Source of the DNA: CAYTSW01 sp964440605
GTDB taxonomy: Bacteria > Planctomycetota > Phycisphaerae > Phycisphaerales > UBA1924
Assembly: GCA_964440605.1 (NCBI GenBank)
Contig: CAYTSW010000151.1
Coordinates: 1 to 6,361 of the forward strand
Direction of reading: 5' to 3'
DNA: 6,361 nucleotides
Both the position numbers and the translations under genes were made by a program. The notes beneath the pieces were generated by a model. The model was not told where the DNA came from. It saw only the letters and a program-made list of their open reading frames with translations, and ran no database searches. This document shows positions 1 to 6,078 of this stretch, one piece after another; position 1 is the stretch's first letter; each line of letters opens with the position of its first letter.

Positions 1-849
1 ACGATCAGGCAGCCGACTCAACCACAACCACCCCGCCACCCCAAGCAGCCCCGGCCCCGTCGCCCACCACCACTCGCCCGCATCCATCCCGGGCCGGACG
101 GTGCCCGCGCTGGATGTCAGCGACCACACCGTCGTGAACGGCGATGTCAGCCCCCACCATCCGGGCAGACTCGGCATCAGCAGCCACGAACTCAGCAGCG
201 CCACCAGCGGCCCGCCCGCCGTCAACACCAGCACCGCACCCATCGCTCCCGTCCGCGCGCCCGCCGATGAACGCGCCATCCCCCATACGCAGACCACGCT
301 CACCAGCACCGTCCACGACACCACCATCAACGCCAGCCCGCCCGACACCGCCCACGTCCACCCCGTCAGCAACGGCATGGGCCAGATCACCACCTGAATC
401 GGCAGCAGCAGCACCAACAGATCCACGAGCACCGCCCGCCGAGGCTGCGCCGGGCTCTCCTGACTGAGCCGCGTCACGGGCCACAACGCGCACGTCCCCA
501 CCGCCGCCAACAGCACCATCGCGCGACACCCGTACGTCCACTGCGGGATCGCCGGCGCCGCGATCACACGCACCGCGAAGATCGTCAAGAGCGCCGACGC
601 CATCAGGTAGATCGCCCAGAGCAGCGTGAAGATCCGAGGCTCGCCCTTCCGGTGCGCCCAGGGATCGCCCTCCCGCGTGCCGAACTCCGGCACGAAGACC
701 ATCGGCCCCACGCGAATACCCGCCGAACGCGTTGCCCCGGTGCCCGGCTCTCCTTGTGCCGGCGTCCGCTCCGCCGCGTCCCCTCGCCCGCCGGAGAACG
801 GCACGTCCGAGTCGTTCAAACGCTCGTTCGCCGCGCCTGCCTCATCCAC
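1..849 (-). CDS. Multi-pass membrane protein of unknown function, downstream of ftsQ (3' end outside window)
   Basis: The frame is open for 283 codons from a GTG at 849-847 to the left edge, with no stop, so the C-terminus is missing. I do not recognise the family. Residues 1-72 are hydrophilic and include a conserved-looking PEFGTREGDPW stretch (54-64). Then come about six hydrophobic segments, near 73-93, 108-126, 139-160, 166-191, 203-225 and 262-280, with Trp-rich loops (for example W231-W232 and W260-W262). This is an inner-membrane protein by appearance. The GTG start lies inside the last codons of ftsQ (8 nt overlap) with a GGAG 10 nt upstream, which suggests translational coupling; TTG at 819 or the ATG of residue 50 are weaker alternatives. 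Codons end overwhelmingly in G (GTG, CTG, GCG). Its position where ftsA usually sits suggests a role near the envelope, but that is inference only. Confidence 0.78.
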   Translation of the reverse strand, partial: MDEAGAANERLNDSDVPFSGGRGDAAERTPAQGEPGTGATRSAGIRVGPMVFVPEFGTREGDPWAHRKGEPRIFTLLWAIYLMASALLTIFAVRVIAAPAIPQWTYGCRAMVLLAAVGTCALWPVTRLSQESPAQPRRAVLVDLLVLLLPIQVVIWPMPLLTGWTWAVSGGLALMVVSWTVLVSVVCVWGMARSSAGARTGAMGAVLVLTAGGPLVALLSSWLLMPSLPGWWGLTSPFTTVWSLTSSAGTVRPGMDAGEWWWATGPGLLGVAGWLWLSRLPDR

Positions 850-1816
850 CGGGCATGTTCTCCACCGTCACCGCCGACGACCGAAGGTCGTACACGCGGC
901 GGGCCCGGTCGAACCCCGGCTCGTCCAGCAGCACCCGAAGGTTCGCCAGCTTGTTGTCCAGCGACATCTCCCCCTGCGAAGGCTCGCCCGGCAGCGCGCC
1001 CCAGACGTACCGCGCGCCCCGTGCGCTGATCAGCGACACCACGCCCGTCGCCCCGTGCTCGGACAGATCGATCGCGCGGATCCGCGCGTCGCTGCTCAGA
1101 TCGTTGAACCCACGCTCAGCCAAAGCGCGCACCAGTCGCAACGCCGCCTGCACGTCGCCGCGCGGCCAGGGCTGCCCGTACGCGATCCCGTCCAGCCCGT
1201 CGTCCGTGCCACGCTCGAGCAGCGGGGGGCCGGACAGCGGCTCGCGGATCGTCACGAACCCGCTCAACTCCACATCGTCGGGCACGGGCACCAGCATCGC
1301 CGCCGCTTCCTCACCCCCCACCAGATAACGCCGCCCGCGCTTCTCCACGAACGCCGAGGGCGCGCGCCACGCCCCGATCACCCGCACTTCGTTCCCCGGC
1401 TCGCGCACCACGCCCTCCAGCTCGCGGAACCACCCCGTCACCGCCAGCGCCGCGTGCGCCGCCTCCAGCCCCTCCTGGTCGTACGGCTGCACGCCCGCTC
1501 GCGTCGCAACCATCGACGTCAACCATCGCTGCACGAACGCCGCGCCCACCGTCGAGCCATCGTCGCCTCTTTGCGCCTCGAGCCACGCGGGCCAGGCGAA
1601 GCGCACCGACACGGGGTCCATGCGCCGCTCGTTCATCCGGTCCTGCAACGCGCCGAAACCAAGCAGCCAGCCCACACCGACCCCCACGACCGCCAGCCCC
1701 ACGCCGACACGCCACAACGTCTGGCCGTCAACGCCGAACGACCAGTCGCGGCCCGGTGGCGGCTTCCCGCCGGACTTCTTCTTGCTCTTGGATCCCTGCT
1801 TCGACGAGCGAGCCAT
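842..1816 (-). CDS. ftsQ: Divergent FtsQ/DivIB-like cell division protein
   Basis: The 324-residue product has the FtsQ layout: a short, very basic cytoplasmic tail (residues 1-24, Lys/Ser/Arg rich), one membrane helix (about 36-57, Gly/Val rich) and a large extracytoplasmic part. Residues 117-166 follow the POTRA-to-beta pattern of the family: a helix, then TGWFRELEGVVR, a strand, the WRAPSAFVEKRG segment matching the usual ERxPxAxxxxxG, then RYLVGG. The end (289-312, KLANLRVLL to VYDLR) matches the FtsQ C-terminal beta domain, where a DLR is typical. FtsQ links FtsL/FtsB to the divisome in other bacteria. The sequence is much diverged, so the name rests on architecture plus position directly after ddl. 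The ATG at 1816 is chosen because GAGG lies 8 nt upstream; it is 65 nt from the ddl stop. The stop overlaps the next gene. Confidence 0.68.
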   Translation of the reverse strand: MARSSKQGSKSKKKSGGKPPPGRDWSFGVDGQTLWRVGVGLAVVGVGVGWLLGFGALQDRMNERRMDPVSVRFAWPAWLEAQRGDDGSTVGAAFVQRWLTSMVATRAGVQPYDQEGLEAAHAALAVTGWFRELEGVVREPGNEVRVIGAWRAPSAFVEKRGRRYLVGGEEAAAMLVPVPDDVELSGFVTIREPLSGPPLLERGTDDGLDGIAYGQPWPRGDVQAALRLVRALAERGFNDLSSDARIRAIDLSEHGATGVVSLISARGARYVWGALPGEPSQGEMSLDNKLANLRVLLDEPGFDRARRVYDLRSSAVTVENMPGG

Positions 1817-1824
1817 CCGTGCTG

Positions 1825-1828
1825 CCTC
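1825..1828 (-). promoter_or_regulatory. Ribosome binding site of the ftsQ-like gene
   Basis: GAGG on the minus strand, 8 nt before the ATG at 1816. It decides the start: the frame stays open upstream into ddl, but no other start codon there has comparable support. Confidence 0.6.
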
Positions 1829-1865
1829 ATCTGATGGAACACACCCCGAGCCGCGAAACGCCCGC

Positions 1866-1882
1866 GACTCACCCCCCGAGTC
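1866..1882 (-). repeat. Small inverted repeat just after the ddl stop
   Basis: On the minus strand the G of the ddl TAG begins GACTC, then a seven-base G-rich loop, then GAGTC: a perfect 5-bp stem. A second weak CGCG/CGCG dyad follows a few bases later. There is no T-tract, so it is not a standard intrinsic terminator. It might slow decay or modulate ftsQ expression within the operon; chance occurrence in GC-rich DNA is equally possible. Confidence 0.3.
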
Positions 1883-2841
1883 TACGGCACCCGCGCACCC
1901 ACCCCAACGTCCTCCAGCGCACACCGCACAAGAGCGGCGCACAACGACGCCATCTCCACGCCGTCGTGCACCGCCGCCATCGGCAGCAGCGACTGCGCCG
2001 TAAACCCCGGCATCGTGTTCAGCTCGAGGAACCACACCTCGCCCGCGTCATCCACGATGAAGTCCGCCCGGCAGAGATGCCGCACACCCAGCACCCGGCC
2101 CAGCTCCAACGTCTGCTCACGCACACGCTCACGCACACACGCGGGCAGGGTCGGCCCCACCGCGTACCGCGTGTCACCACGCTCGTACTTCGCGGCAAAG
2201 TCGTAATGCCCCTCCGCGGGTGCGATCTCCACCACCTCCAGCACACGCAGCCCGTCCCCTTCGCCCAGCACCCGCCCGTCCACCGCGCCCACCGTGATCT
2301 CGCGTCCAGCAATCAACGGCTCCACCATCGTCGGCCGACCGCTCGCCACCGCCTCGGCGTGCGCCGCAGCAAAGGCCTCGCGCGTCCGGCACATCGAAAG
2401 CCCCACTGTCGAACCCTCGAACACCGGCTTCGCCACCACCGGCAACTCCAGCGGTAGCGCGTCGTCGCCCGGCCTGAGCACCCGCGTCGGCGTACACCGA
2501 AGGCCCAGAGCCGCCGCCGTCTGCTTCGTCGCGATCTTGTCCATCGCCCAACTCGCCGCGGCCGACCCGCTCCCCACGAACGTTCGCCCATCCGCCTCGA
2601 GCAGCCGCTGCAACGCTCCGCCCTCGCCCCACGGACCATGCAGCACCGGGAAGATCACGTCCGCCTCCAGCGCTGCGACCTGCGAAGCGCTCAGTATCTC
2701 GATCTCCATCAACTCAACATCGAACGCGTCCGCGCTCTCCAGCGCCGCCGCCACGCCCGCCGCGCTCTTGAGCGAGACCGAACGCTCCGCGTCCGGCCCG
2801 CCTCCCAGCACCAGGACCCGCGGCCTCGCGCCCGTCGCCAT
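1882..2841 (-). CDS. ddl: D-alanine--D-alanine ligase
   Basis: A 319-residue cytoplasmic ATP-grasp enzyme that joins two D-Ala to give the dipeptide added by MurF. All family blocks are present: N-terminal GGGPDAERSVSLKSA (14-28; E19 aligns with the Glu that holds the first D-Ala), FPVLHGPWGEGG (64-75), MDKIATK (100-106), KPVFEGSTVGLS (138-149; ATP-binding loop), EPLIAGRE (174-181), the omega loop YDFAAKYERG (213-222), and RADF (258-261) with LELNTMPGFTAQSLLP (272-287) for Mg2+ and substrate binding (E273, N275, S284). Tyr219 of the AAKY segment is the residue type that goes with D-Ala rather than D-lactate use. The usual HGxxGEDG reads HGxxGEGG here. The length is normal. The ATG shares one base with the murB stop (TGATG), so the two are probably translationally coupled. 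Confidence 0.96.
   Translation of the reverse strand: MATGARPRVLVLGGGPDAERSVSLKSAAGVAAALESADAFDVELMEIEILSASQVAALEADVIFPVLHGPWGEGGALQRLLEADGRTFVGSGSAAASWAMDKIATKQTAAALGLRCTPTRVLRPGDDALPLELPVVAKPVFEGSTVGLSMCRTREAFAAAHAEAVASGRPTMVEPLIAGREITVGAVDGRVLGEGDGLRVLEVVEIAPAEGHYDFAAKYERGDTRYAVGPTLPACVRERVREQTLELGRVLGVRHLCRADFIVDDAGEVWFLELNTMPGFTAQSLLPMAAVHDGVEMASLCAALVRCALEDVGVGARVP
2115..2138 (-). repeat. Two perfect tandem copies of a 12-bp unit inside ddl
   Basis: The plus-strand unit gctcacgcacac occurs twice back to back. On the coding strand it encodes the doubled VRER/VRE segment near residues 236-243 of Ddl, in a helix between the omega loop and the metal-binding block. It keeps the frame (12 = 4 codons) and looks like a small in-frame duplication tolerated by the helix. 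Confidence 0.6.
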
Positions 2842-3828
2842 CAGGCGCCCGACCCCGCCGGCTGCCGCGCATTCGCGCGTCGCCAGATCACCACCTCCGG
2901 CTCGAGCTGAACGTCGTGCCGCTCGCCCACGCGTTCCCGCACGCGCTCGATCAGCTCGATCACGTCGGCCGCGCTCGCGCCGTCTTCCGCAACGATGAAG
3001 TTCGCATGCCGGTTCGACACCGTCGCGCCGCCCACCCGCAAGCCCTTGCACCCGGCTTCGTCGATGAGCATGCCCGCGCTCATCCGTGCGCCGCGGATCG
3101 TCGGGTTCTTGAACACGCACCCNNNNNNNNNNNNNNNNNNNNNNNNNNNNNNNNNNNNNNNNNNNNNNNNNNNNNNNNNNNNNNNNNNNNNNNNNNNNNN
3201 NNNNNNNNNNNNNNNNNNNNNNCAGCCGCTGGCGGATCCGGTCCTGCTGCGCGTCGGGGTTCTGCACGAGGTTGAAGTCCACGCTCGTGATGATCAGGTG
3301 CTCGAGGCCCGAGCGCCGGTACCCGAAGTCGAGCTCGTCGTGCGGGATCTCCAGCCGCTCGCCCGTCTGCGTCACCGCCCGCACGCACTCGACGACATCC
3401 TCGATCGAGCCGAACGCCCCGCCCGCGTTCATCGCGATCGCGCCGCCCACCGACGCCGGGATGCCCCCGAAGTTCTCCAGCCCGCTGAGCCCAAGCCGCA
3501 CCGATTCCACCACCAGCTTCGGCAGGTTCGCCCCCGCCTGCGCCGTGATGGTCACGGCCCGCCGACGCTCGGCCGAGCCGCCGATGTCGTACCCGTGGTA
3601 GTCCACCCCGCGCATCCGCTCGAGGCTCACCACCAGCCCGTCCACCCCATCGTCGTGCACCAGCAGGTTCGCGCCCTCGCCCAGCACACGCACCTTCTGC
3701 CCCGCGAACATGCGCAGCACGTCCACGAGCTCGTCCTCGGTGCGCGGCCTGGCCAGCGTGTCCGCCCCGCCGCCCACGCCGAACCACGTCTCGATCGGCG
3801 CGTTCGCCTCGATGATCTCGCCCAGCAT
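2841..3828 (-). CDS. murB: UDP-N-acetylenolpyruvoylglucosamine reductase, interrupted by an assembly gap
   Basis: MurB is the FAD- and NADPH-dependent enzyme that reduces enolpyruvyl-UDP-GlcNAc to UDP-MurNAc. The first part (202 residues, 3828-3223) has NAPIETWFGVGG (9-20), the FAD-binding VLGEGANLLV (48-57), GLENFGGIPASVGGAIAMNAG (116-136) and FGYRRS (168-173, catalytic Arg). After 100 Ns the protein resumes in another frame at 3122 with GCVFKNP, AGMLIDEAGCKG, SNRHANFIV and LEPEVVIW, the last carrying the catalytic Glu. The usual proton-donor Ser before VFKNP is Cys. Both flanks end on codon boundaries, so the gene is probably intact in the organism and only the gap length is wrong; the sequence missing should include the QPL...SA segment. 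The total would be about 310 residues, normal for the family. The ATG at 3828 has AGGGGA 9 nt upstream. Confidence 0.95.
3123..3222. other. Assembly gap (100 Ns) within murB
   Basis: Exactly 100 undetermined bases, the round number used as a placeholder for gaps of unknown size. The reading frame on the left flank (3223 upward) and that on the right flank (3122 downward) disagree if the gap is taken as 100 nt, since 100 is not a multiple of three. Confidence 0.97.
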
Positions 3829-3837
3829 CGCAGTGCG

Positions 3838-3843
3838 TCCCCT
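3838..3843 (-). promoter_or_regulatory. Ribosome binding site of murB
   Basis: AGGGGA on the minus strand, 9 nt before the ATG at 3828. It sits in the 72-nt spacer after murC, in which I see no convincing terminator or promoter, so murB is probably co-transcribed with murC. Confidence 0.6.
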
Positions 3844-3901
3844 GGCCTCAGCCGCCCCGACCGGTGCGGCCTCCTCGGTGCTCGTCCGCCGCTCCTACCG
3901 C

Positions 3902-5449
3902 TCAGCCCCCGGCTTCGCTGCGGACCGACGAAAGATAGCCACGCGCCACCTTCCACACCGGCCCCGCGCCCATCACCACCAGCAGATCCCCGCCTTTGCA
4001 CACGTTCTGAAGATGCTCCACGATCGCCTCGAACGGGTACAGGTGCATCGCACGAACCCCGCGCTCCCGGAGCCGATCCACAAGGTCCGAAGCCGACACC
4101 CGCGTCCGCTCCTGCTCCGAGTCGCGCACGAAGTAGATGTGCGGCACGATCACGACGTCCGCCTGCTCGAACGCCGAAGCAAACTCCTCAAGCAGGAACC
4201 GCGTCCGCGAGTGCTGGTGCGGCTGAAACACGCATACCAACCGACCGCCGCGCTCCTCCGGCCGGTCGTGCTCCCGCAGCGCCCGCAGCGTCGCGTCGAT
4301 CTCCGTCGGGTGGTGCCCGTAATCGTCGTACACCCGCACCACGTCCGCGCGATCGTCGCCCCTCCCGTCGGACGGTGCATCGCCCAGCCATTGCATCCGC
4401 CGGTCGAGGCCGACAAAGCCGTCGAGCGCCCGCGCGACCGGCTCCGGCTCGGCGCCGAGCATCACCGCCAGCGCCGCCGCGACCGCCGAGTCAAAGGCCA
4501 TGTGCGCCCCCGGCAGCCGGAGCGACCAGCGCCCGATGTGCTCACCGCGGTGCGTCAGTTCCACGTCGCTCGTCGCGGCGTCGTACGCGATGCGCCAGTC
4601 GGCGTCGGGCTCGAAACCGATCGTCTCCACCGCCGCCGGCGTCCCCGCCGTCACCTCGCGCCGATGCGCCCCGCTGTGGGCGATCAGCAACTTCCCGCCG
4701 TCCGCCGCCGAGGGCAGCAGCGACGCGAAGTGCCGGAAGCTCTCCACCACCGCGTCCAGCGAGCCGTAGATGTCCAGGTGATCCGCCTCGACCGATGTCA
4801 CCGCCGCCACCCGAGGCCGCACATGGTGGAACGAACGGTTGAACTCGCACGCCTCGGCGATCAACAGCCCCGGCTCGCCGGCCAGGTCTCCCTTCGGCAC
4901 CCGCTCGGCTCCCTGCCGGAAGCCCGTGCCGGCGCCCGAAGCGCCGACGTCGGACGCGAGTTGCGGCACCATCGCGCCGACGATGACCGCCGGGTCGAGC
5001 CCGGCTTCGATCAGCGCGTGGCCCAGCATGGCGACGGTCGTTGACTTGCCGTGGGTCCCCGCGATCGCCACGCCCGTGCGCGCGAGCATGACTTCTCCGA
5101 GGGCCTCGGGGTAGCTCATCGTGCGCAAGCCGCGCGACGTCGCCTCAACAAGTTCTGGGTGGTCGAAACTGATGGCTGCCGAGTGAACCACGATCTGGGG
5201 GCCCGGTGGCAGGTGGCCCCGTTGCTGGTCGAACAACACCTCGACCCCCTCTTCGCGCAGGGCGGTGGTGACCTCCGTCTCCGCGATGTCTGACCCCCGC
5301 ACCCGGGCCCCCAGCTTCGCGAACAGCCGGGCCAACCCCGACATGCCGCACCCACCGATCCCGATGAAGTACGCCTCGGCCCCCGCCAGCTCCAGCGGCT
5401 TGTCCCGCGCGGCCAGCCCCTGCTTCCGCGGCGGCTTCATGCCCGCCAT
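3902..5449 (-). CDS. murC: UDP-N-acetylmuramate--L-alanine ligase
   Basis: A 515-residue cytoplasmic Mur ligase that adds L-Ala to UDP-MurNAc using ATP. Visible blocks: UDP-binding YFIGIGGCGMSGLA (27-40), HSAAI (89-93), ATP P-loop AGTHGKSTT (130-138, K135), IAEACEFNRSF (197-207, E199), SVEADHLDIY (219-228, H224), LDRRMQWLG (348-356), DDYGHHPTEI (375-384), FQPHQHSRT (408-416) and the C-terminal LLVVMGAG (489-496). The CEF.RSF and SVEADH blocks and the MSGLA motif fit MurC rather than Mpl. Two oddities: the usual HNxxN motif reads H316-M-A-F-D320, and a stretch of about 30 residues (165-193) precedes the EACEF block where most MurCs are shorter. The ATG at 5449 is preferred over the ATG at 5482, since GGAGG lies 8 nt upstream of it while the longer form has no ribosome binding site. 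It is the first gene of the minus-strand operon. Confidence 0.96.
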   Translation of the reverse strand: MAGMKPPRKQGLAARDKPLELAGAEAYFIGIGGCGMSGLARLFAKLGARVRGSDIAETEVTTALREEGVEVLFDQQRGHLPPGPQIVVHSAAISFDHPELVEATSRGLRTMSYPEALGEVMLARTGVAIAGTHGKSTTVAMLGHALIEAGLDPAVIVGAMVPQLASDVGASGAGTGFRQGAERVPKGDLAGEPGLLIAEACEFNRSFHHVRPRVAAVTSVEADHLDIYGSLDAVVESFRHFASLLPSAADGGKLLIAHSGAHRREVTAGTPAAVETIGFEPDADWRIAYDAATSDVELTHRGEHIGRWSLRLPGAHMAFDSAVAAALAVMLGAEPEPVARALDGFVGLDRRMQWLGDAPSDGRGDDRADVVRVYDDYGHHPTEIDATLRALREHDRPEERGGRLVCVFQPHQHSRTRFLLEEFASAFEQADVVIVPHIYFVRDSEQERTRVSASDLVDRLRERGVRAMHLYPFEAIVEHLQNVCKGGDLLVVMGAGPVWKVARGYLSSVRSEAGG

Positions 5450-5457
5450 ACCACCAT

Positions 5458-5462
5458 CCTCC
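5458..5462 (-). promoter_or_regulatory. Ribosome binding site of murC, deciding the start
   Basis: A full GGAGG on the minus strand, 8 nt before the ATG at 5449. It lies inside the reading frame of the longer version that would begin at 5482, which argues that those first 11 codons are leader and not protein. Confidence 0.7.
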
Positions 5463-5484
5463 GGCGCACAACGCTCGCTCATGA

Positions 5485-5497
5485 TCCGAGTATCGGA
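5485..5497. repeat. Inverted repeat TCCGA-gta-TCGGA in the divergent control region
   Basis: A perfect 5-bp dyad with a 3-nt centre. On the minus strand it overlaps GATACT, a 4-of-6 match to a -10 hexamer that could serve murC, though no good -35 is seen 16-18 nt upstream. Such a dyad over a promoter could be an operator or an RNA hairpin in the murC leader. The evidence is only its shape and position. Confidence 0.3.
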
Positions 5498-5503
5498 CGT
5501 TCC

Positions 5504-5519
5504 CTGCGCACACGCGCAG
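5504..5519. repeat. Inverted repeat CTGCGC-acac-GCGCAG in the divergent control region
   Basis: A perfect 6-bp dyad with a 4-nt centre, midway between murC and the Nudix gene and 6 nt from the first dyad. It could form a hairpin in a murC leader transcript or bind a dimeric regulator. No T-tract follows on either strand, so a terminator is unlikely. Confidence 0.35.
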
Positions 5520-5552
5520 CTTTCACCGCTGCCCGCCCCACCCCGATCCCTC

Positions 5553-5558
5553 TATTGT
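5553..5558 (+). promoter_or_regulatory. Possible -10 element of the Nudix gene (leaderless arrangement)
   Basis: TATTGT ends 7 nt before the ATG at 5566, so transcription starting the usual distance downstream would begin at or next to the start codon. No Shine-Dalgarno sequence precedes that ATG, which fits a leaderless message. The -35 region (about 5530-5535) has no good match, so this is tentative. Confidence 0.35.
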
Positions 5559-5565
5559 GCCCGCC

Positions 5566-6078
5566 ATGACCACCCCCGGCAGCTTCCCCTACAAGATCGC
5601 CGTCCTCTGCGACCTCCGCGACGCCGACGGACGCATCCTGCTCCTCCACCGCAAAAAGCACCCCAACCAAGACCTCTACTCCCCGATCGGCGGCAAGCTC
5701 GACACCGATCTCGGCGAAAGCCCCGCCCAGTGCGCCCGAAGAGAGATCCAGGAGGAAGCCGGGCTCGACATCCCCATCGACCGGCTGCGGCTGGAGGGGA
5801 TGATCTCCGAACGCGGCTACGAGGGGGAGGCCAACTGGCTGCTCTTCTACTACCGCGTCGTGGGGCACGTCGAACTCGAACCCTTTGAGATGCGCGAGGG
5901 CAAGCTGGAGTGGCACCACCCCGGGGAGATCGACCAGCTCCCCTTGCCCAAGACCGATCGCGAGGTCTTCTGGCCCCTGATCCACGACCACGAGGGAGGC
6001 TTTTTCGCGGTGCACATCGACTGCACCGGCCCGGAGCTGGTCTGGAGCCTGGAGCAGTCGGTGAAGCCAGGGGCGTGA
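5566..6078 (+). CDS. Nudix hydrolase with an extended Nudix box
   Basis: A 170-residue soluble protein with a Nudix fold. Nudix enzymes hydrolyse nucleoside diphosphates linked to other groups, using Mg2+ held by the REUxEE glutamates. Here the box runs from G43 to L67: GKLDTDLGE, seven residues, then REIQEEAGL with E60, E63 and E64 all present. Between the first Gly and the first Glu there are seven residues instead of five. Upstream are the strand YKIAVLCDLRD (9-19), LLLHRKKHPN (25-34) and YSPIGGKL (38-45); downstream is WLLFYYRV (91-98). The C-terminal part (116-170), with a WHHPGEI segment and several aromatic residues, is unlike MutT and may shape substrate choice, which I cannot predict. 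The ATG at 5566 is preferred over the in-frame GTG at 5557. The gene is divergent from murC, separated by 116 nt, and nothing ties it to cell-wall synthesis. Confidence 0.93.
   Translation: MTTPGSFPYKIAVLCDLRDADGRILLLHRKKHPNQDLYSPIGGKLDTDLGESPAQCARREIQEEAGLDIPIDRLRLEGMISERGYEGEANWLLFYYRVVGHVELEPFEMREGKLEWHHPGEIDQLPLPKTDREVFWPLIHDHEGGFFAVHIDCTGPELVWSLEQSVKPGA

Noticed and set aside
5..541. Minus-strand 178-codon frame rich in Gly, Ala, Asp and Arg
   Set aside because: It is a shifted frame of the hydrophobic membrane protein at 849-1, which has a coherent helix pattern and a coupled start; the shadow has no domain and low-complexity composition.
816..845. ATG overlapping the ftsQ stop (ATGA)
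   Set aside because: That frame ends after nine codons. The GTG at 849 leads into the long membrane-protein frame instead.
626..1834. Plus-strand 402-codon open frame
   Set aside because: Antisense to ftsQ; Arg/Pro/His-rich composition typical of the reverse of a GC-rich gene, with no recognisable domain.
1817..1881. Possible G-quadruplex or terminator between ddl and ftsQ
   Set aside because: Only three separate G-runs of three or more and a 5-bp stem without a T-tract; insufficient for either call.
1882..3828. Apparent single MurB-Ddl fusion protein in one minus-strand frame
   Set aside because: The continuity exists only because the 100-N gap has the wrong length. After the gap the true MurB C-terminus (GCVFKNP to its TGA at 2841) is in a different frame, and Ddl starts at its own ATG.
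2995..4842. Plus-strand 615-codon open frame across murB and murC
   Set aside because: It reads through the run of Ns and is antisense to two secure genes; Arg/Pro/Ala/Ser-rich with no motif.
5449..5482. Longer MurC beginning at the ATG at 5482
   Set aside because: No ribosome binding site precedes it, while a full GGAGG stands 8 nt before the ATG at 5449 and the extra 11 residues match nothing in MurC.
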